From Fontibacillus panacisegetis (GTDB lineage Bacteria; Bacillota; Bacilli; Paenibacillales; Paenibacillaceae): a stretch of DNA of 64,000 bases. A program made the position numbers and the translations under genes. The notes below the pieces were generated by a model. It had not been told where the DNA came from and searched no databases. It worked only from the letters and a program-made list of their open reading frames with translations. This document shows positions 1 through 9,355 of this stretch, in pieces; position 1 is the first letter of the stretch, and every line of letters begins with the position of its first letter. Location of the stretch: the NCBI RefSeq assembly GCF_900102215.1, contig NZ_FNBG01000020.1, forward strand, positions 35,806-99,805, given 5' to 3'.

Positions 1-966
1 CTGCTCGTCATTACTGCTGGCTGCGGAGCAACTAACAATGCTAAAAATACTAACAATGCAGGAACGACTGAATCTGCTGCACAGGAACAAACCAGCAACA
101 ACACTACGGGAAGTGAACAAGATGCGAAGACTACTACCTATCCGCTGACGGTAAAAGATTCATCAGGTACAGAGTTTACATTTGAGTCTGCACCAAAGCG
201 TATTGTATCTTTAGCCCCATCAGAGACAGAAGGGTTATTTGCACTTGGTCTTGATGAGCAGGTTGTTGGTGTATCGGATAATGACGACTATCCTGAAGCA
301 GTTAAAGATAAACCGAAAATGGGCGGGTTTCAAATTAATGTTGAGGCCGTGGTTGCTGCTCAGCCTGATTTAGTAATGGCCGCAAGTTTGATTGATCCGG
401 CGACAGTTAAGAGCCTGACGGATCTAGGTATTAAAGTGTATCAATCTAATCCGAAGACGGTAGATGAAGTGATCGAGCATATTAAGACGGTGGGTCAAAT
501 TACAGACCATCAGGGGGAAGCGGAGCAGGTAGCGAAGCAAATGCAAGATGAATTGAACAAGGTTACTGAGGCTGTGAAGGGCCTGACTGAGGATCAGAAG
601 AAAAAGGTATACATCGAGTTTTCACCAGGCTGGACAGTAGGCAAAGGTGAATTCATGGATGAAATGATTACACTCGCTGGCGGTGTAAATGTCGCTTCCG
701 ATATTACGGGCTGGAGTGAGATTAATGAAGAAAATATTATTAAGGCGAATCCTGACGTTATTTTATACGCAAAAAGTGTTGTAGACGAAAATAACCAGAC
801 GCTTGCTGATATCATTAAAGGACGCGGAGGATGGAATCAAATTTCGGCGATTAAAGAGGATCGTGTCGTTGGACTTGATGATAACTTGCTGAGCCGTCCT
901 GGTCCACGTGTCACGCAAGGACTGATTGAAGTTGCTAAAGCGATCTATCCGGATCTGATTCAGTAA
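1..966 (+). CDS. Corrinoid (or ferric-siderophore) ABC transporter substrate-binding lipoprotein, 5' end outside window
   Basis: The open frame runs in from base 1. Its first residues, LLVITAGCGA, are the end of a lipoprotein signal peptide, with Cys in the lipobox position, so the mature protein would be anchored outside the membrane. A low-complexity Asn/Thr/Glu linker follows, then a periplasmic-binding-protein class III fold: IVSLAPSETEGLFALG near the start, PDLVMAA in the middle and a C-terminal half ending GLIEVAKAIYPDLIQ. The family (BtuF/FepB/FhuD type) binds corrinoids or Fe-siderophores. The cobalamin genes directly downstream favour a corrinoid ligand. The stop overlaps the next gene's ATG. 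The true start is missing. An upstream cobalamin riboswitch could lie outside the window and cannot be judged. Confidence 0.85.
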   Translation: MLVITAGCGATNNAKNTNNAGTTESAAQEQTSNNTTGSEQDAKTTTYPLTVKDSSGTEFTFESAPKRIVSLAPSETEGLFALGLDEQVVGVSDNDDYPEAVKDKPKMGGFQINVEAVVAAQPDLVMAASLIDPATVKSLTDLGIKVYQSNPKTVDEVIEHIKTVGQITDHQGEAEQVAKQMQDELNKVTEAVKGLTEDQKKKVYIEFSPGWTVGKGEFMDEMITLAGGVNVASDITGWSEINEENIIKANPDVILYAKSVVDENNQTLADIIKGRGGWNQISAIKEDRVVGLDDNLLSRPGPRVTQGLIEVAKAIYPDLIQ

Positions 967-2012
967 TGAAGACGAAACTGGCTGGTTACGGAACAATCGG
1001 TCTTGCGCTGTTATTCATAACACTTTTGATTTGCATTGGCTTTGGTTCTGTTCCGTTGCCGGCTGGTGAAATTGTGGCTATCATGCTGCACCGTATTCCT
1101 GGAATCGGGAATTTGATTACACCAGATTGGAGTGTATCCTCGGAACAAATCGTGATGCAGGTACGCTTGCCTCGAGTCCTGCTGGGAATGCTGGTCGGAG
1201 CATCGCTGTCGGTCGCCGGCGCCGCCTTCCAAGGGGTGCTTCGCAATCCATTAGCAGATCCTTTTACTCTTGGCGTATCATCTGGTTCGGCGGTCGGAGC
1301 TGCTGTACTGATTTTTTTCGGATGGCAATTTTCTGTGGCGGGGGTCTTTACACTTCCGTTAGTGGCCTTCTTCACTGGTGCTGTTACGTTATGGATCGTT
1401 ATGTGGCTGGCACGTGAAAATGGCAAAATTCCGATAGAGAGCCTGATACTGTCAGGGGTTGTGATGCAATCTTTTTTAGGGGCGATCGTTTCTTTTCTGA
1501 CGGCAATGTCCAAAAAAACAATAAATGAAATCATGTATTGGACGATGGGAAGCCTGAGTCTGCGAGGATGGTCATATACGGCCATCCTATTGCCATATTT
1601 AGCGCTAGGTGTGTTATTTCTATGGAGTCGCTCACGTACACTTAACCTGTTAGCATTAGGGGAACGCGAGGCAGCGCATTCCGGTCTGAATGTAGAATCG
1701 ACTAAGCTGATCATTTTGCTTGTTGCTACGTTAATGACAGCTGCAGCAGTTTCGGTATCCGGAGTAATAGGGTTTGTTGGTCTTGTTGTTCCTCATATGA
1801 TTCGGCTTATAACCGGGCCTGATTATCGTCTGATTATACCGCTCTCTGCTCTGGGGGGTGGAATCTTCATGATGTGGAGCGATCTCGCTGCACGCTCGCT
1901 GCTGGCTCCGACTGAAATTCCGCTTGGTGTTGTTACCGCGTTTGTTGGTGCTCCTTTCTTCGCGTATTTGCTGTATCGCAAGAAGAAGGCAAGAGAGGTG
2001 AATATGCAATGA
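966..2012 (+). CDS. btuC: Corrinoid ABC transporter permease, BtuC/FecCD family
   Basis: A 348-residue integral membrane protein of usual FecCD/BtuC length with about ten hydrophobic segments. It has the family signatures RNPLADPFTLGVSSGSAVG (about residues 90-110) and SGVIGFVGLVVPHMIRL (about 265-282), the latter preceding the coupling helix that contacts the ATPase. It forms the translocation pore for the substrate delivered by the upstream lipoprotein. ATG overlaps the upstream stop (TAATG), indicating translational coupling, and it overlaps the following ATPase gene by 4 nt. Substrate assignment to corrinoid rests on the operon context; by sequence alone it could be a siderophore permease. 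Confidence 0.88.
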   Translation: MKTKLAGYGTIGLALLFITLLICIGFGSVPLPAGEIVAIMLHRIPGIGNLITPDWSVSSEQIVMQVRLPRVLLGMLVGASLSVAGAAFQGVLRNPLADPFTLGVSSGSAVGAAVLIFFGWQFSVAGVFTLPLVAFFTGAVTLWIVMWLARENGKIPIESLILSGVVMQSFLGAIVSFLTAMSKKTINEIMYWTMGSLSLRGWSYTAILLPYLALGVLFLWSRSRTLNLLALGEREAAHSGLNVESTKLIILLVATLMTAAAVSVSGVIGFVGLVVPHMIRLITGPDYRLIIPLSALGGGIFMMWSDLAARSLLAPTEIPLGVVTAFVGAPFFAYLLYRKKKAREVNMQ

Positions 2013-2788
2013 TTGAAGTTAAGCAGGCTGCAAAATCCTATGGGAAACTGAACGTACTTCGTGATATCAGCTTAAAGATAGAGACTGGAGAATTTGTAGG
2101 GATTATTGGACCAAACGGCAGCGGGAAATCAACACTCTTAAATTTGATATCAGGCATTGAGGAGCCGGATCAGGGGGAGATCAGTCTGGCGGGGCAGCCA
2201 ATAACCTCGTTTTCTCGCAAGTCTCTTTCTCAAAGGCTTGCCGTATTGCAGCAGGACGGTTTACCCTCGATATCGTATCCTGTGAGAGAGGTTATTGAGA
2301 TGGGCAGGTTTCCTTTTCAAGATTGGAGAGGAAGGGAAAAAGGCAGCAATGCGGATGATCTGCTGAATCAAATCATGAACAGATTGGAGCTTCAGGAGTT
2401 GGCAGGTCGCCCTTTAAGCGTATTGAGCGGTGGCCAAAGGCAGCGTGTAGCTCTGGGAAAAGTAATGGCCCAGCAGCCTGAGGTGCTGCTGCTTGATGAA
2501 CCGACTACTTATCTGGATATTCGTTATCAGATGCAGTTCATGGATTTAATAGCTTCCTGGCAAAGAGAAGAGGGTCTGACTGTCGTTGCTGTCATGCATG
2601 ATCTTAATCTCGCTTCTCTCTATTGTGATCGGCTACTGATTTTGAGTGCGGGAAAAGTGATTGCTGAGGGTACGCCTGATGAAATTCTAGTTCCAGAAAC
2701 GATCGAAGCAGTATTTGACGTGAAATCTCATACGGTCAATCATCCCGATACTGGAGTACCTCAGCTGCTTCTGCAAAAGCGCAGTTAA
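2009..2788 (+). CDS. btuD: Corrinoid ABC transporter ATP-binding protein, BtuD/FecE family
   Basis: A 259-residue cytoplasmic ATPase that powers the BtuC-like permease. Walker A is GPNGSGKST (about residues 36-44), the ABC signature LSGGQRQRVALGK (about 143-155), Walker B VLLLDEPTTYLD (about 163-174) and the H-loop is in VMHDLNLA. The N-terminal VKQAAKSYGKLNVLRDISL is standard for the family. The start overlaps the permease by 4 nt (ATGA). A 76-nt gap with no evident terminator separates it from cobT, so one transcript may cover uptake and biosynthesis. Specificity for corrinoid is inferred from neighbours. Confidence 0.88.
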   Translation: MIEVKQAAKSYGKLNVLRDISLKIETGEFVGIIGPNGSGKSTLLNLISGIEEPDQGEISLAGQPITSFSRKSLSQRLAVLQQDGLPSISYPVREVIEMGRFPFQDWRGREKGSNADDLLNQIMNRLELQELAGRPLSVLSGGQRQRVALGKVMAQQPEVLLLDEPTTYLDIRYQMQFMDLIASWQREEGLTVVAVMHDLNLASLYCDRLLILSAGKVIAEGTPDEILVPETIEAVFDVKSHTVNHPDTGVPQLLLQKRS

Positions 2789-2864
2789 GTCAACTGGGGA
2801 ATATGCTGTGTGGTAAGATAGATAATATTAATCGTTGTTGATGGACTTGAAAGGGGAATTACTA

Positions 2865-3947
2865 ATGATTCGATCAGTTAAGGAGCTGGCGGGTTTGATC
2901 CAAGCACCGAATACCGCAGCTATGGTGGCAGCAGGACAACATTTGGACATTTTGACGAAGCCTCCAGGCAGTCTTGGCAAGCTGGAGGCTTTAGCTGTTC
3001 GATTGGCAGGAATTACTGGAGAAGTGAAGCCTTCTTTCACTGAACGAGCTGTTATTGTCATGGCAGCTGATCATGGTGTTTGTGAGGAGGGAATTAGTGC
3101 GTTTCCTGCAGAGGTTACGCCGCAGATGGTATTGAACTTTCTGGCAGGCGGCGCGGCGGTAAATGTACTGGCAAGACAAGCCGGTGCAGAAGTGAACTGT
3201 GTAGATATCGGTGTGAACTCCGACTTGAGTCATCCAGATCTTATTTCGCGGAAAGTGCGGTACGGCACTGCTAATATGGCTCAAGGGCCTGCAATGAGTC
3301 GAGAAGAGGCGGAAAAGGCCATTTTAATAGGAGCTGAAGTTGTTGAAAAAGCAGTAGTACGCGGGGTATCACTGTTCATAACTGGCGAAATGGGGATTGG
3401 CAATACAACAGCAAGCGCGGCGATCGTAAGTGCGTTGACCGACATTTCACCATTAGGCAGCGTAGGACGGGGAACAGGAATTAACGATGAACGATTGCGT
3501 CACAAAATAGCTGTAGTAGAGCGTGCTCTAAAAATAAATGAACCTGACCCGACCGACCCAATAGATGTTCTTGCCAAGGTAGGCGGCTTAGAGATCGCTG
3601 GCTTGACTGGGGTTATTTTGGCGGCAGCAGCTAATCATTGCCCTGTTGTGATCGATGGCTTTATTTCCAGTGCGGCAGCACTGTTAGCGCAGCGAATTGC
3701 ACCGGAATCCGCAAATTATATGATCTCTTCGCATGTATCTCATGAGCAAGGACATGCCTCGTTATTGCAAGAACTTGATCTTCAACCAATGTTACATATG
3801 GATATGCGGCTTGGTGAAGGGACAGGTGGAGTGCTTGCATTACACTTAATCGATGCGGCTTGCCGGATCATGGCGGAAATGGCGACGTTTGAAAGCGCGG
3901 GGGTTTCCTCGGCAGAACCTGCAACAGCTGACGAGGACGGGCAATGA
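2865..3947 (+). CDS. cobT: Nicotinate-nucleotide--dimethylbenzimidazole phosphoribosyltransferase
   Basis: Makes alpha-ribazole phosphate from nicotinate mononucleotide and a lower-ligand base, for the nucleotide loop of cobalamin. The 360-residue length fits the family. Diagnostic motifs are KPPGSLGKLE near the N-terminus, MAADHGVCEEG, GEMGIGNTTASAA, and C-terminal MRLGEGTGG, whose Glu corresponds to the catalytic glutamate. I chose ATG 2865 because AAAGGGG lies about 9 nt upstream. In-frame TTG/ATG codons at 2835-2841 lack such a site and would add ten residues. The 3' end overlaps cobU by 4 nt. Confidence 0.93.
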   Translation: MIRSVKELAGLIQAPNTAAMVAAGQHLDILTKPPGSLGKLEALAVRLAGITGEVKPSFTERAVIVMAADHGVCEEGISAFPAEVTPQMVLNFLAGGAAVNVLARQAGAEVNCVDIGVNSDLSHPDLISRKVRYGTANMAQGPAMSREEAEKAILIGAEVVEKAVVRGVSLFITGEMGIGNTTASAAIVSALTDISPLGSVGRGTGINDERLRHKIAVVERALKINEPDPTDPIDVLAKVGGLEIAGLTGVILAAAANHCPVVIDGFISSAAALLAQRIAPESANYMISSHVSHEQGHASLLQELDLQPMLHMDMRLGEGTGGVLALHLIDAACRIMAEMATFESAGVSSAEPATADEDGQ

Positions 3948-4507
3948 TTGTAACGGTAACAGGCGGTGCGCGAAGCGGAAAAAGTTCATTTGCGGAACGT
4001 TGGTGCATGAAACATGGTGATTCCGGTCTTTACGTAGCTACGGCTCAAGCATTTGATGATGAAATGAAAGAACGTATCGCCCTGCACCAGCAGCAGCGAG
4101 TAGAGTCCGGTTTTCAATGGAGCACGGTTGAGGAGCCACTACATTTAGTCGAGCTGTTGCACAAATCTGCGAAATCAGAAGAGTTAGCGAAGTCTGTAGT
4201 TTTGATTGACTGCCTGACTCTTTGGCTTACCAATGTGCTGCTTGCAGCTGAAGGAAAACCTGACTCAGACCAAATCATCCTGCTGGAAATGGATCGGCTT
4301 GTAGAAGCAGTTAGTGTTTTTCAAGGTCATCTGGTTATGGTCACTAATGAAGTGGGAAGCGGCATTGTGCCTGAGTATCCGCTTGGCCGAAAATATCGCG
4401 ATTTGGCAGGCATGCTGAATCGTAAAATGGCTCAGGTCTCGGATCAACTATTTCTCGTAACTGCAGGAATCGCCATCGAACTTAAGAGCAGGGAGTATCA
4501 ATTATGA
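3944..4507 (+). CDS. cobU: Bifunctional adenosylcobinamide kinase / cobinamide-phosphate guanylyltransferase
   Basis: Phosphorylates adenosylcobinamide and then transfers GMP, giving AdoCbi-GDP, the substrate of CobS. The 187-residue protein starts with the P-loop GGARSGKSSFAE (about residues 6-17). It contains VTNEVGSGIVPEYPLGRKYRD, in which the family carries its guanylylation and dimer determinants, and ends with the typical VTAGIAIELK. It overlaps cobT and cobS by 4 nt each, so the three are translationally coupled. Confidence 0.93.
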   Translation: MIVTVTGGARSGKSSFAERWCMKHGDSGLYVATAQAFDDEMKERIALHQQQRVESGFQWSTVEEPLHLVELLHKSAKSEELAKSVVLIDCLTLWLTNVLLAAEGKPDSDQIILLEMDRLVEAVSVFQGHLVMVTNEVGSGIVPEYPLGRKYRDLAGMLNRKMAQVSDQLFLVTAGIAIELKSREYQL

Positions 4508-5307
4508 GTGACAAAGGACGGCCGATTCTGGCCGCTTTTCAATTTTTATCACGTTTTCCAGTGAAAGCGGAACTGGATTTTACACCAGAGCTGCTGCGAA
4601 GAAGTGCAAAGTACTATCCACTCGTTGGCGCAGCGATTGGGCTTGTCGTAGGGGCAATTGGTATTGCAGCTAATATGGTACTTCCATCTTTACCGTCAGC
4701 CGTAATTATGCTGATCGTTTGGGTATGGCTAACCGGAGGACTACATCTGGATGGGTGGATGGATTCTGCGGACGCGCTGCTTAGCTACAGATCACGTGAT
4801 AAAATGCTGGAGATTATGAAGGACAGCCGTGTCGGTGCTATGGGCGTATTGGCTTGCGTGCTGCTATTAATGTTCAAAATGACCCTGATCTCTTCTTTAT
4901 TGGATCAAGGGGAGTTTTCTGCCGGAGTTGCCTTGCTTACAGCACCTGTATGGAGCCGCTGGTTCATGGTATGGGCGATGCGCATATGGCCGACTGCTCG
5001 TCAAGGAGAAGGATTGGCGGTGCGGTTTCATGGGATTAAAAATAGAGATGTAGCAATATCTATGGGCTTTGCCCTGCTTATATCTGCTATAGGCATTCTG
5101 GCAGCATTTGCGTGGGATAGTGGCGCTTTTCAATGGCAGCTCTTAGTTACCTACTTTGTGTTGCTTCCTCTAGTAGCACTCGGAGTAGGCGCATTAGCCG
5201 CGAGCCGGATGAGCTCAAGGCTCGGTGGATTAACCGGAGATACATACGGTGCACTAAACGAAGGACTTGAAGCGATCTTGCTGCTGCTTTGCCTTCTTAA
5301 TTTGTAA
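4504..5307 (+). CDS. cobS: Adenosylcobinamide-GDP ribazoletransferase (cobalamin synthase)
   Basis: A membrane enzyme that joins AdoCbi-GDP to alpha-ribazole (phosphate), the last step of cobalamin assembly. Of 267 residues, several segments are strongly hydrophobic. Family motifs are FQFLSRFPV at residues 11-20, TGGLHLDGWMDSADALLS at about 77-94 with the Asp residues expected to bind the divalent metal, and MKDSRVGAMGV. The C-terminus has the GLTGDTYGALNE motif. It overlaps cobU by 4 nt and is followed after 22 nt by cobyric acid synthase. Confidence 0.93.
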   Translation: MSDKGRPILAAFQFLSRFPVKAELDFTPELLRRSAKYYPLVGAAIGLVVGAIGIAANMVLPSLPSAVIMLIVWVWLTGGLHLDGWMDSADALLSYRSRDKMLEIMKDSRVGAMGVLACVLLLMFKMTLISSLLDQGEFSAGVALLTAPVWSRWFMVWAMRIWPTARQGEGLAVRFHGIKNRDVAISMGFALLISAIGILAAFAWDSGAFQWQLLVTYFVLLPLVALGVGALAASRMSSRLGGLTGDTYGALNEGLEAILLLLCLLNL

Positions 5308-5329
5308 TACATAGAGGAGGGAGTGCCAG

Positions 5330-6919
5330 ATGTTAGATTTACATCGCTCGGGTGCGGTACTGATGATTCAAGGAACAGCATCTGATGTAGGCAAAAGTGT
5401 CATTGTTACAGCGCTATGCCGCATTTTTTTACAGGATGGTTATTCTGTGGCTCCGTTTAAATCGCAAAATATGGCGTTAAATTCATACGTTACGGTGGAT
5501 GGGCGGGAAATTGGACATGCTCAAGGGATACAGGCGGAGGCTAGCGGCTTATTGGCGACTACGGATATGAATCCGATCCTGATTAAACCTACTGGCGAAA
5601 TGCATTCACAGATCGTTGTGCATGGCAAGCCACATAGTCATCTCAGTGCTGTGAAGTACAGGGAGGACTTTTTGCCATATGCGAAACCTCTGGTTATGGA
5701 AGCTCTCGGACATCTGCGTGACAGCTATGACATTGTCGTGATGGAAGGAGCGGGGAGTCCGGCTGAGATCAACCTGAAGCATCGGGATATCGTAAATATG
5801 AATTTAGCGGAGTGGGCCGATGCACCGGTAGTTTTGGTAGGCGATATTGATCGTGGCGGAGTGTTTGCTTTCCTGGTCGGTACCCTTGAATTGCTCGAGC
5901 CGTCAGAACGTAAACGAGTAAAGGGTTTTATCATAAATAAATTCAGAGGAGATATTTCACTGCTGAAGCCAGGATTGGATTGGCTGGAGCAAAGAACAGG
6001 GATTCCTGTGCTGGGGGTATTGCCATTTGTGCCTGATCTGGACATTGAAGCAGAGGATTCTGTTGTGCTTGATTCATATTCTTCAGCTGTTCATAAGGAT
6101 AAGGACATTGATATCGCAGTAATCCGTTATCCTAGAATCTCGAATTTTACGGATTTTGATATTGTTGCCGCTGAGCCTGATGTTTCGTTGCGGTATGTAA
6201 CTAAATCCTCTGATTTAGGCAATCCTGATGTAATTATTCTTCCCGGCACAAAGGATACGATTGGAGATTTGGCGTTTGTTCGAGAGCAAGGAATAGATAC
6301 GGCTATTCAGAAGCAATTGAAGCAAAATAGTCATACCTCGTTAGTGGGGATTTGCGGAGGTTATCAAATGCTGGGTGAAGAGCTGCTTGATCCAGAGGCT
6401 GTAGAAAGCGCTGGGCCTAGATTCGCGCAAGGGTTGAGCTATCTGCCGCTAGTAACAACCTTCCATTCTGGAAAAACAACCCGAAGGGTTGAGGGATTAA
6501 CGATAGAAGATATCTCTCTACCGCTGTATCCCTCTGACGGGGAAATTCCAGTGAGTGGATATGAAATCCATGCAGGTGACACTGAAATAACAACTGGCTC
6601 CTCCAACTGCTCAAGGTACAACAATGGGCAATTGATGCATTTATTTAAAATCCGTGAAGAAGATAACAAGAATGAATACCGCCACGAAGGCGTAGTTACC
6701 TTGGATGGACGTGTGTTCGGTACTTACATCCATGGGTTGTTCCATAATGATGCTTGGCGAAGAGCATGGTTAAATGGTATGCGTACGAATAAAGGGCTCG
6801 CTCCGTTGAATGGAACGTTTACTTCGGAAACACGGAAGGAAGCCGCTTTTAATCGTCTGGCTGAGCATGTACGCAATCACCTTGATATGGATCAAATTTA
6901 TCGAATTATTTCTATATAA
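5330..6919 (+). CDS. cobQ: Cobyric acid synthase (glutamine-hydrolysing)
   Basis: Amidates the b, d, e and g side chains of adenosylcobyrinic acid a,c-diamide (also called CbiP). The 529-residue length is slightly over the usual 480-510. The N-terminal half is a dethiobiotin-synthetase-like P-loop domain (QGTASDVGKSVIVTALCR at about 14-31, then SQNMALNSYVT and EGAGSPAEINL). The C-terminal half is a class I glutamine amidotransferase with nucleophile Cys in GICGGYQMLGEEL and His in TYIHGLFHND. A strong GGAGG precedes ATG 5330. It is the last recognisable gene of the operon. Genes for corrin-ring synthesis and for CobD/CbiB are not in the window. Confidence 0.93.
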   Translation: MLDLHRSGAVLMIQGTASDVGKSVIVTALCRIFLQDGYSVAPFKSQNMALNSYVTVDGREIGHAQGIQAEASGLLATTDMNPILIKPTGEMHSQIVVHGKPHSHLSAVKYREDFLPYAKPLVMEALGHLRDSYDIVVMEGAGSPAEINLKHRDIVNMNLAEWADAPVVLVGDIDRGGVFAFLVGTLELLEPSERKRVKGFIINKFRGDISLLKPGLDWLEQRTGIPVLGVLPFVPDLDIEAEDSVVLDSYSSAVHKDKDIDIAVIRYPRISNFTDFDIVAAEPDVSLRYVTKSSDLGNPDVIILPGTKDTIGDLAFVREQGIDTAIQKQLKQNSHTSLVGICGGYQMLGEELLDPEAVESAGPRFAQGLSYLPLVTTFHSGKTTRRVEGLTIEDISLPLYPSDGEIPVSGYEIHAGDTEITTGSSNCSRYNNGQLMHLFKIREEDNKNEYRHEGVVTLDGRVFGTYIHGLFHNDAWRRAWLNGMRTNKGLAPLNGTFTSETRKEAAFNRLAEHVRNHLDMDQIYRIISI

Positions 6920-7610
6920 CTTAAACTAATAAAAAGCAGTCCTTCCCATTATGATGAACTGTGACGAAGATTGACAAGGATGCGCATACGAAGGTCATTG
7001 TGGAGGAAGTAACAAAGAAGACTAATGAAGCGTTACGCCATAGCGACACAAGCAATAATCAGCGCGTTAAAGGGAACAGAAAAAATCGAAAATGAAGAGA
7101 AAGGTTCCGTAACCGATAATCGATGAATCGAGACTCAATATCGAAATCGCAAGAAGCTTTCATACCTCCAGCGGACAAGCAGTCCAAGATTAAGACCTAG
7201 TTGCAGGAAGACGGTTGGTAAGTCAACACATCCAATAAGCACCATTCGTGTTCAGGGTCACTGAAGTGGCTCTTTCTTTTTGCCTTTGGATATTTGAAAA
7301 TGAGTCAGGGTAATCACAAATTGAATTAACGATCATAAGGCTGAAAATAACTGATATTACACTGCCAATCACTTTGCTTTTTGAATGAGAGTTTTGCATA
7401 ATTCATTTTTCGATTGAAAGTCATAGTTGTACCACAGCGAAATTTCAGTGTTGTGAATCTGAGGACACATGGGCAGACACGGGCAGAATTTCGGTGATGA
7501 TGAAATTTTTAAGCGGTGTTATGGCGTGTTGCTTCGAAGTGTAGAGTCAGTAACACAATCGCATTCAAATATTGTTGAGTAGTCACTTTTTAAATCCCCC
7601 AGACATGGAG
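6920..7610. other. Gene-poor intergenic region after the cobalamin operon
   Basis: No intact coding sequence was recognised over roughly 690 bases. A short frame beginning with a GTG near 6960 reads like the edge of a degraded protein gene but stops after about 44 residues and matches nothing I know. Base composition shifts towards A+T rightwards. The region ends at the stop codon of a dead transposase read from the other strand. Confidence 0.6.
7254..7282 (+). terminator. Candidate Rho-independent terminator
   Basis: AGGGTCAC, a TGAA loop and GTGGCTCT form an eight-pair stem (two G-U pairs), followed by the T-rich run TTTCTTTTT. It would end rightward transcription, either of the cobalamin operon about 335 nt upstream or of a lost gene. 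Confidence 0.5.
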
Positions 7611-8360
7611 TTATTCTGCGGTTAGATAGGTCTTCATTCGAGTATTACAGCGTTCCACATTGGTTCGTTCTATTGTAAAGCTCCTTCCAGTCTCGACTTT
7701 CCCGATACGGTAGCGCAAGCGCCGGAATCTGCCTGACTTTTGATTTAGATCACCATTTCCATAGTTAGAGGACGAACGGGCGGTCGTGTCTAAATGACAA
7801 TCTACTTGACCTTTCGCATGTGGACAAAGGAATGTAAAGTGTGTCTTATATTGTCATCAATACGTCAGGGGAAAGCCCATTGAACAACAGGGCGTGCCTT
7901 TGCGGGTGATCTCGGCTTGAGGTTCCTTCTCATTTCCGGGATTCAATGGAATAATTGCTTGCACCATGACGTTCCGGGCTGCCTCGTAATTTTTCATTTG
8001 GTTATAACCCGCATCCAGAATGAGGAATTTTGCTTTTGATTTCGCAGCGGCAAGCGTCATGAGCTCAGGTCCTTCAACTCCGTCGTTCGCGTGGGCAGGG
8101 CGATCCAACCGCAGCCCACATTGGTAACGGAAACGAGGGCCAAACTTCAGTCTGCGTTGTAGGCCGGTAAACGTATCAATGTTCGCTAAGGGAGCTGCGA
8201 GTAAAGCAAGAAGAATGCCTTAAGGGCAATGTCCATCCACTCCCCAGTGGGAGGGACTTCTCAATTTCTTCGCGAAAGAATGTAGGTCAAGTGCACTGAA
8301 AAAAAGAAGCAGTCGTTCTTTAAATTCGATTTTTTTAGGCTCCTCAAAGGAAAAAACTTT
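7611..8360 (-). pseudogene. Degenerate DDE (IS4/IS1182-type) transposase
   Basis: Fragments of one transposase can be read on the minus strand. The N-terminal part (about 8360-8222, ...FFSALDLHSFAKKLRSP) is followed by a stop/frame change. Next, in order towards lower coordinates, come FTGLQRR and PRFRYQCGLRLD, a catalytic-region block FLILDAGYNQMKNYEAAR and AIIPLNPGNEKEP, and a C-terminal block containing TIERTNVERCNTRMKTYLTAE before a TAA at 7611. The joins need at least two frame changes, and the segment between the N-terminal part and the catalytic block is shortened. It is clearly inactive. It marks the left edge of the A+T-rich biosynthetic block. Confidence 0.75.
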
Positions 8361-8809
8361 CTTAGAGAATCCCTTTGAGTGTTTTGGTGCTGTTACCAGA
8401 AAACTTCTCCAAGTTAGGGGGAAGTCTCTTTTTATATCAAAAACTCCCTCGTGTAACAAGGACTTAGATTAACACAAAATGCTCATATACAAGAATCATT
8501 ATTCGTAATAGTGAGAAAAAATAGGTGATTAACCGATTGCGGTTATTTACAAAATTGGTCTTCGAACACAATTTGTGATCATTACTTCAATATGAATAAG
8601 GGATTTAATTGTTAATGGTAACTTTATAAATATAAGAATATTAATATACTATCCAGACTTTAACAATTAATTGCATGTTTTTTTTTATCGTGATAACTTA
8701 GTAATGATAATGGTGGATTTATACTATTATGGTTTAATTTATAGAATGATACACTCTTTACTAATCACTTTGTATCTTAAGATTTCAGAAAGGAAGGAGG
8801 GGGATCTAT
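8361..8809. other. A+T-rich leader region ahead of the biosynthetic cluster
   Basis: About 450 bases without a convincing gene. This is where the cluster promoter must lie if transcription starts just upstream of 8810. The right part (8600-8760) is very A+T-rich. It ends in a strong ribosome-binding site (AAGGAGGGGG at about 8793-8803) placed for a GTG start at 8810. I could not single out a -35/-10 pair with confidence. Confidence 0.5.
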
Positions 8810-9355
8810 GTGTTAAAGAAAGTTGTAACTTTAGGACCTAAGGGAACAGATGCTGAAAATATAGCTACTAAAATCAGTGAAGAAGTAATCCTTCTGGATA
8901 GTTTCAATGCATCTTTAGAATACGCTTACAATAATAATACGATAGCATTAATAAGTGCAGGTTATATTAATAGAGGAGATAGAGGGGAGATTACTGAAAG
9001 CTGGGTTGATTTGAATTTTGTTTATACCGGTAAAATGGAGATGTTCGAATGTTTTTATTCTCCAACCAAGCCAATATGTCTTGCCAAGCACAAGTTTTGT
9101 ACCTCTCCTTCTACAATTGCTATTCATCCATCAACTGAAAAACTCTTGACTCACTTGGCCAAGGATAGTCCCTCAGCCATTACATATGTAAATAATAAGC
9201 CGGCAGCCGTTCAAATGGTGGTGGATCAAAAAGTTGATATGTGTTTGGGTTCCCTTGATGTAATTACTAAGTATGATAATTTGGAAATCCTTGACGTAAT
9301 TAGGCCTGATATGATCTGGACGTTATACCGGAGGGTGAAGAATAATGTTGGTTAA
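8810..9355 (+). CDS. BacA-like prephenate dehydratase-domain protein (putative prephenate decarboxylase)
   Basis: 181 residues. The start resembles the prephenate dehydratase catalytic domain (VTLGPKGTDAENIA, compare the family's LGPxGT-SE). The C-terminal part resembles Bacillus BacA, the non-aromatising prephenate decarboxylase of bacilysin synthesis, as judged from memory: a polar block before AAVQMVVDQKVDMCLGS and a final DMIWTLYRR where BacA has SWSLF. There is no ACT regulatory domain, as in BacA. The ATG at 8808 runs into a stop, so GTG 8810 with its strong ribosome-binding site is the start. It overlaps the next gene by 11 nt. As first gene it may supply a prephenate-derived building block, or act as plain dehydratase; sequence alone does not decide. 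Confidence 0.65.
   Translation: MLKKVVTLGPKGTDAENIATKISEEVILLDSFNASLEYAYNNNTIALISAGYINRGDRGEITESWVDLNFVYTGKMEMFECFYSPTKPICLAKHKFCTSPSTIAIHPSTEKLLTHLAKDSPSAITYVNNKPAAVQMVVDQKVDMCLGSLDVITKYDNLEILDVIRPDMIWTLYRRVKNNVG

Noticed and set aside
986..1714. 242-codon open frame on the minus strand inside the permease gene
   Set aside because: It is antisense to a clearly coding FecCD permease, has no recognisable domain and follows from codon composition of the real gene.
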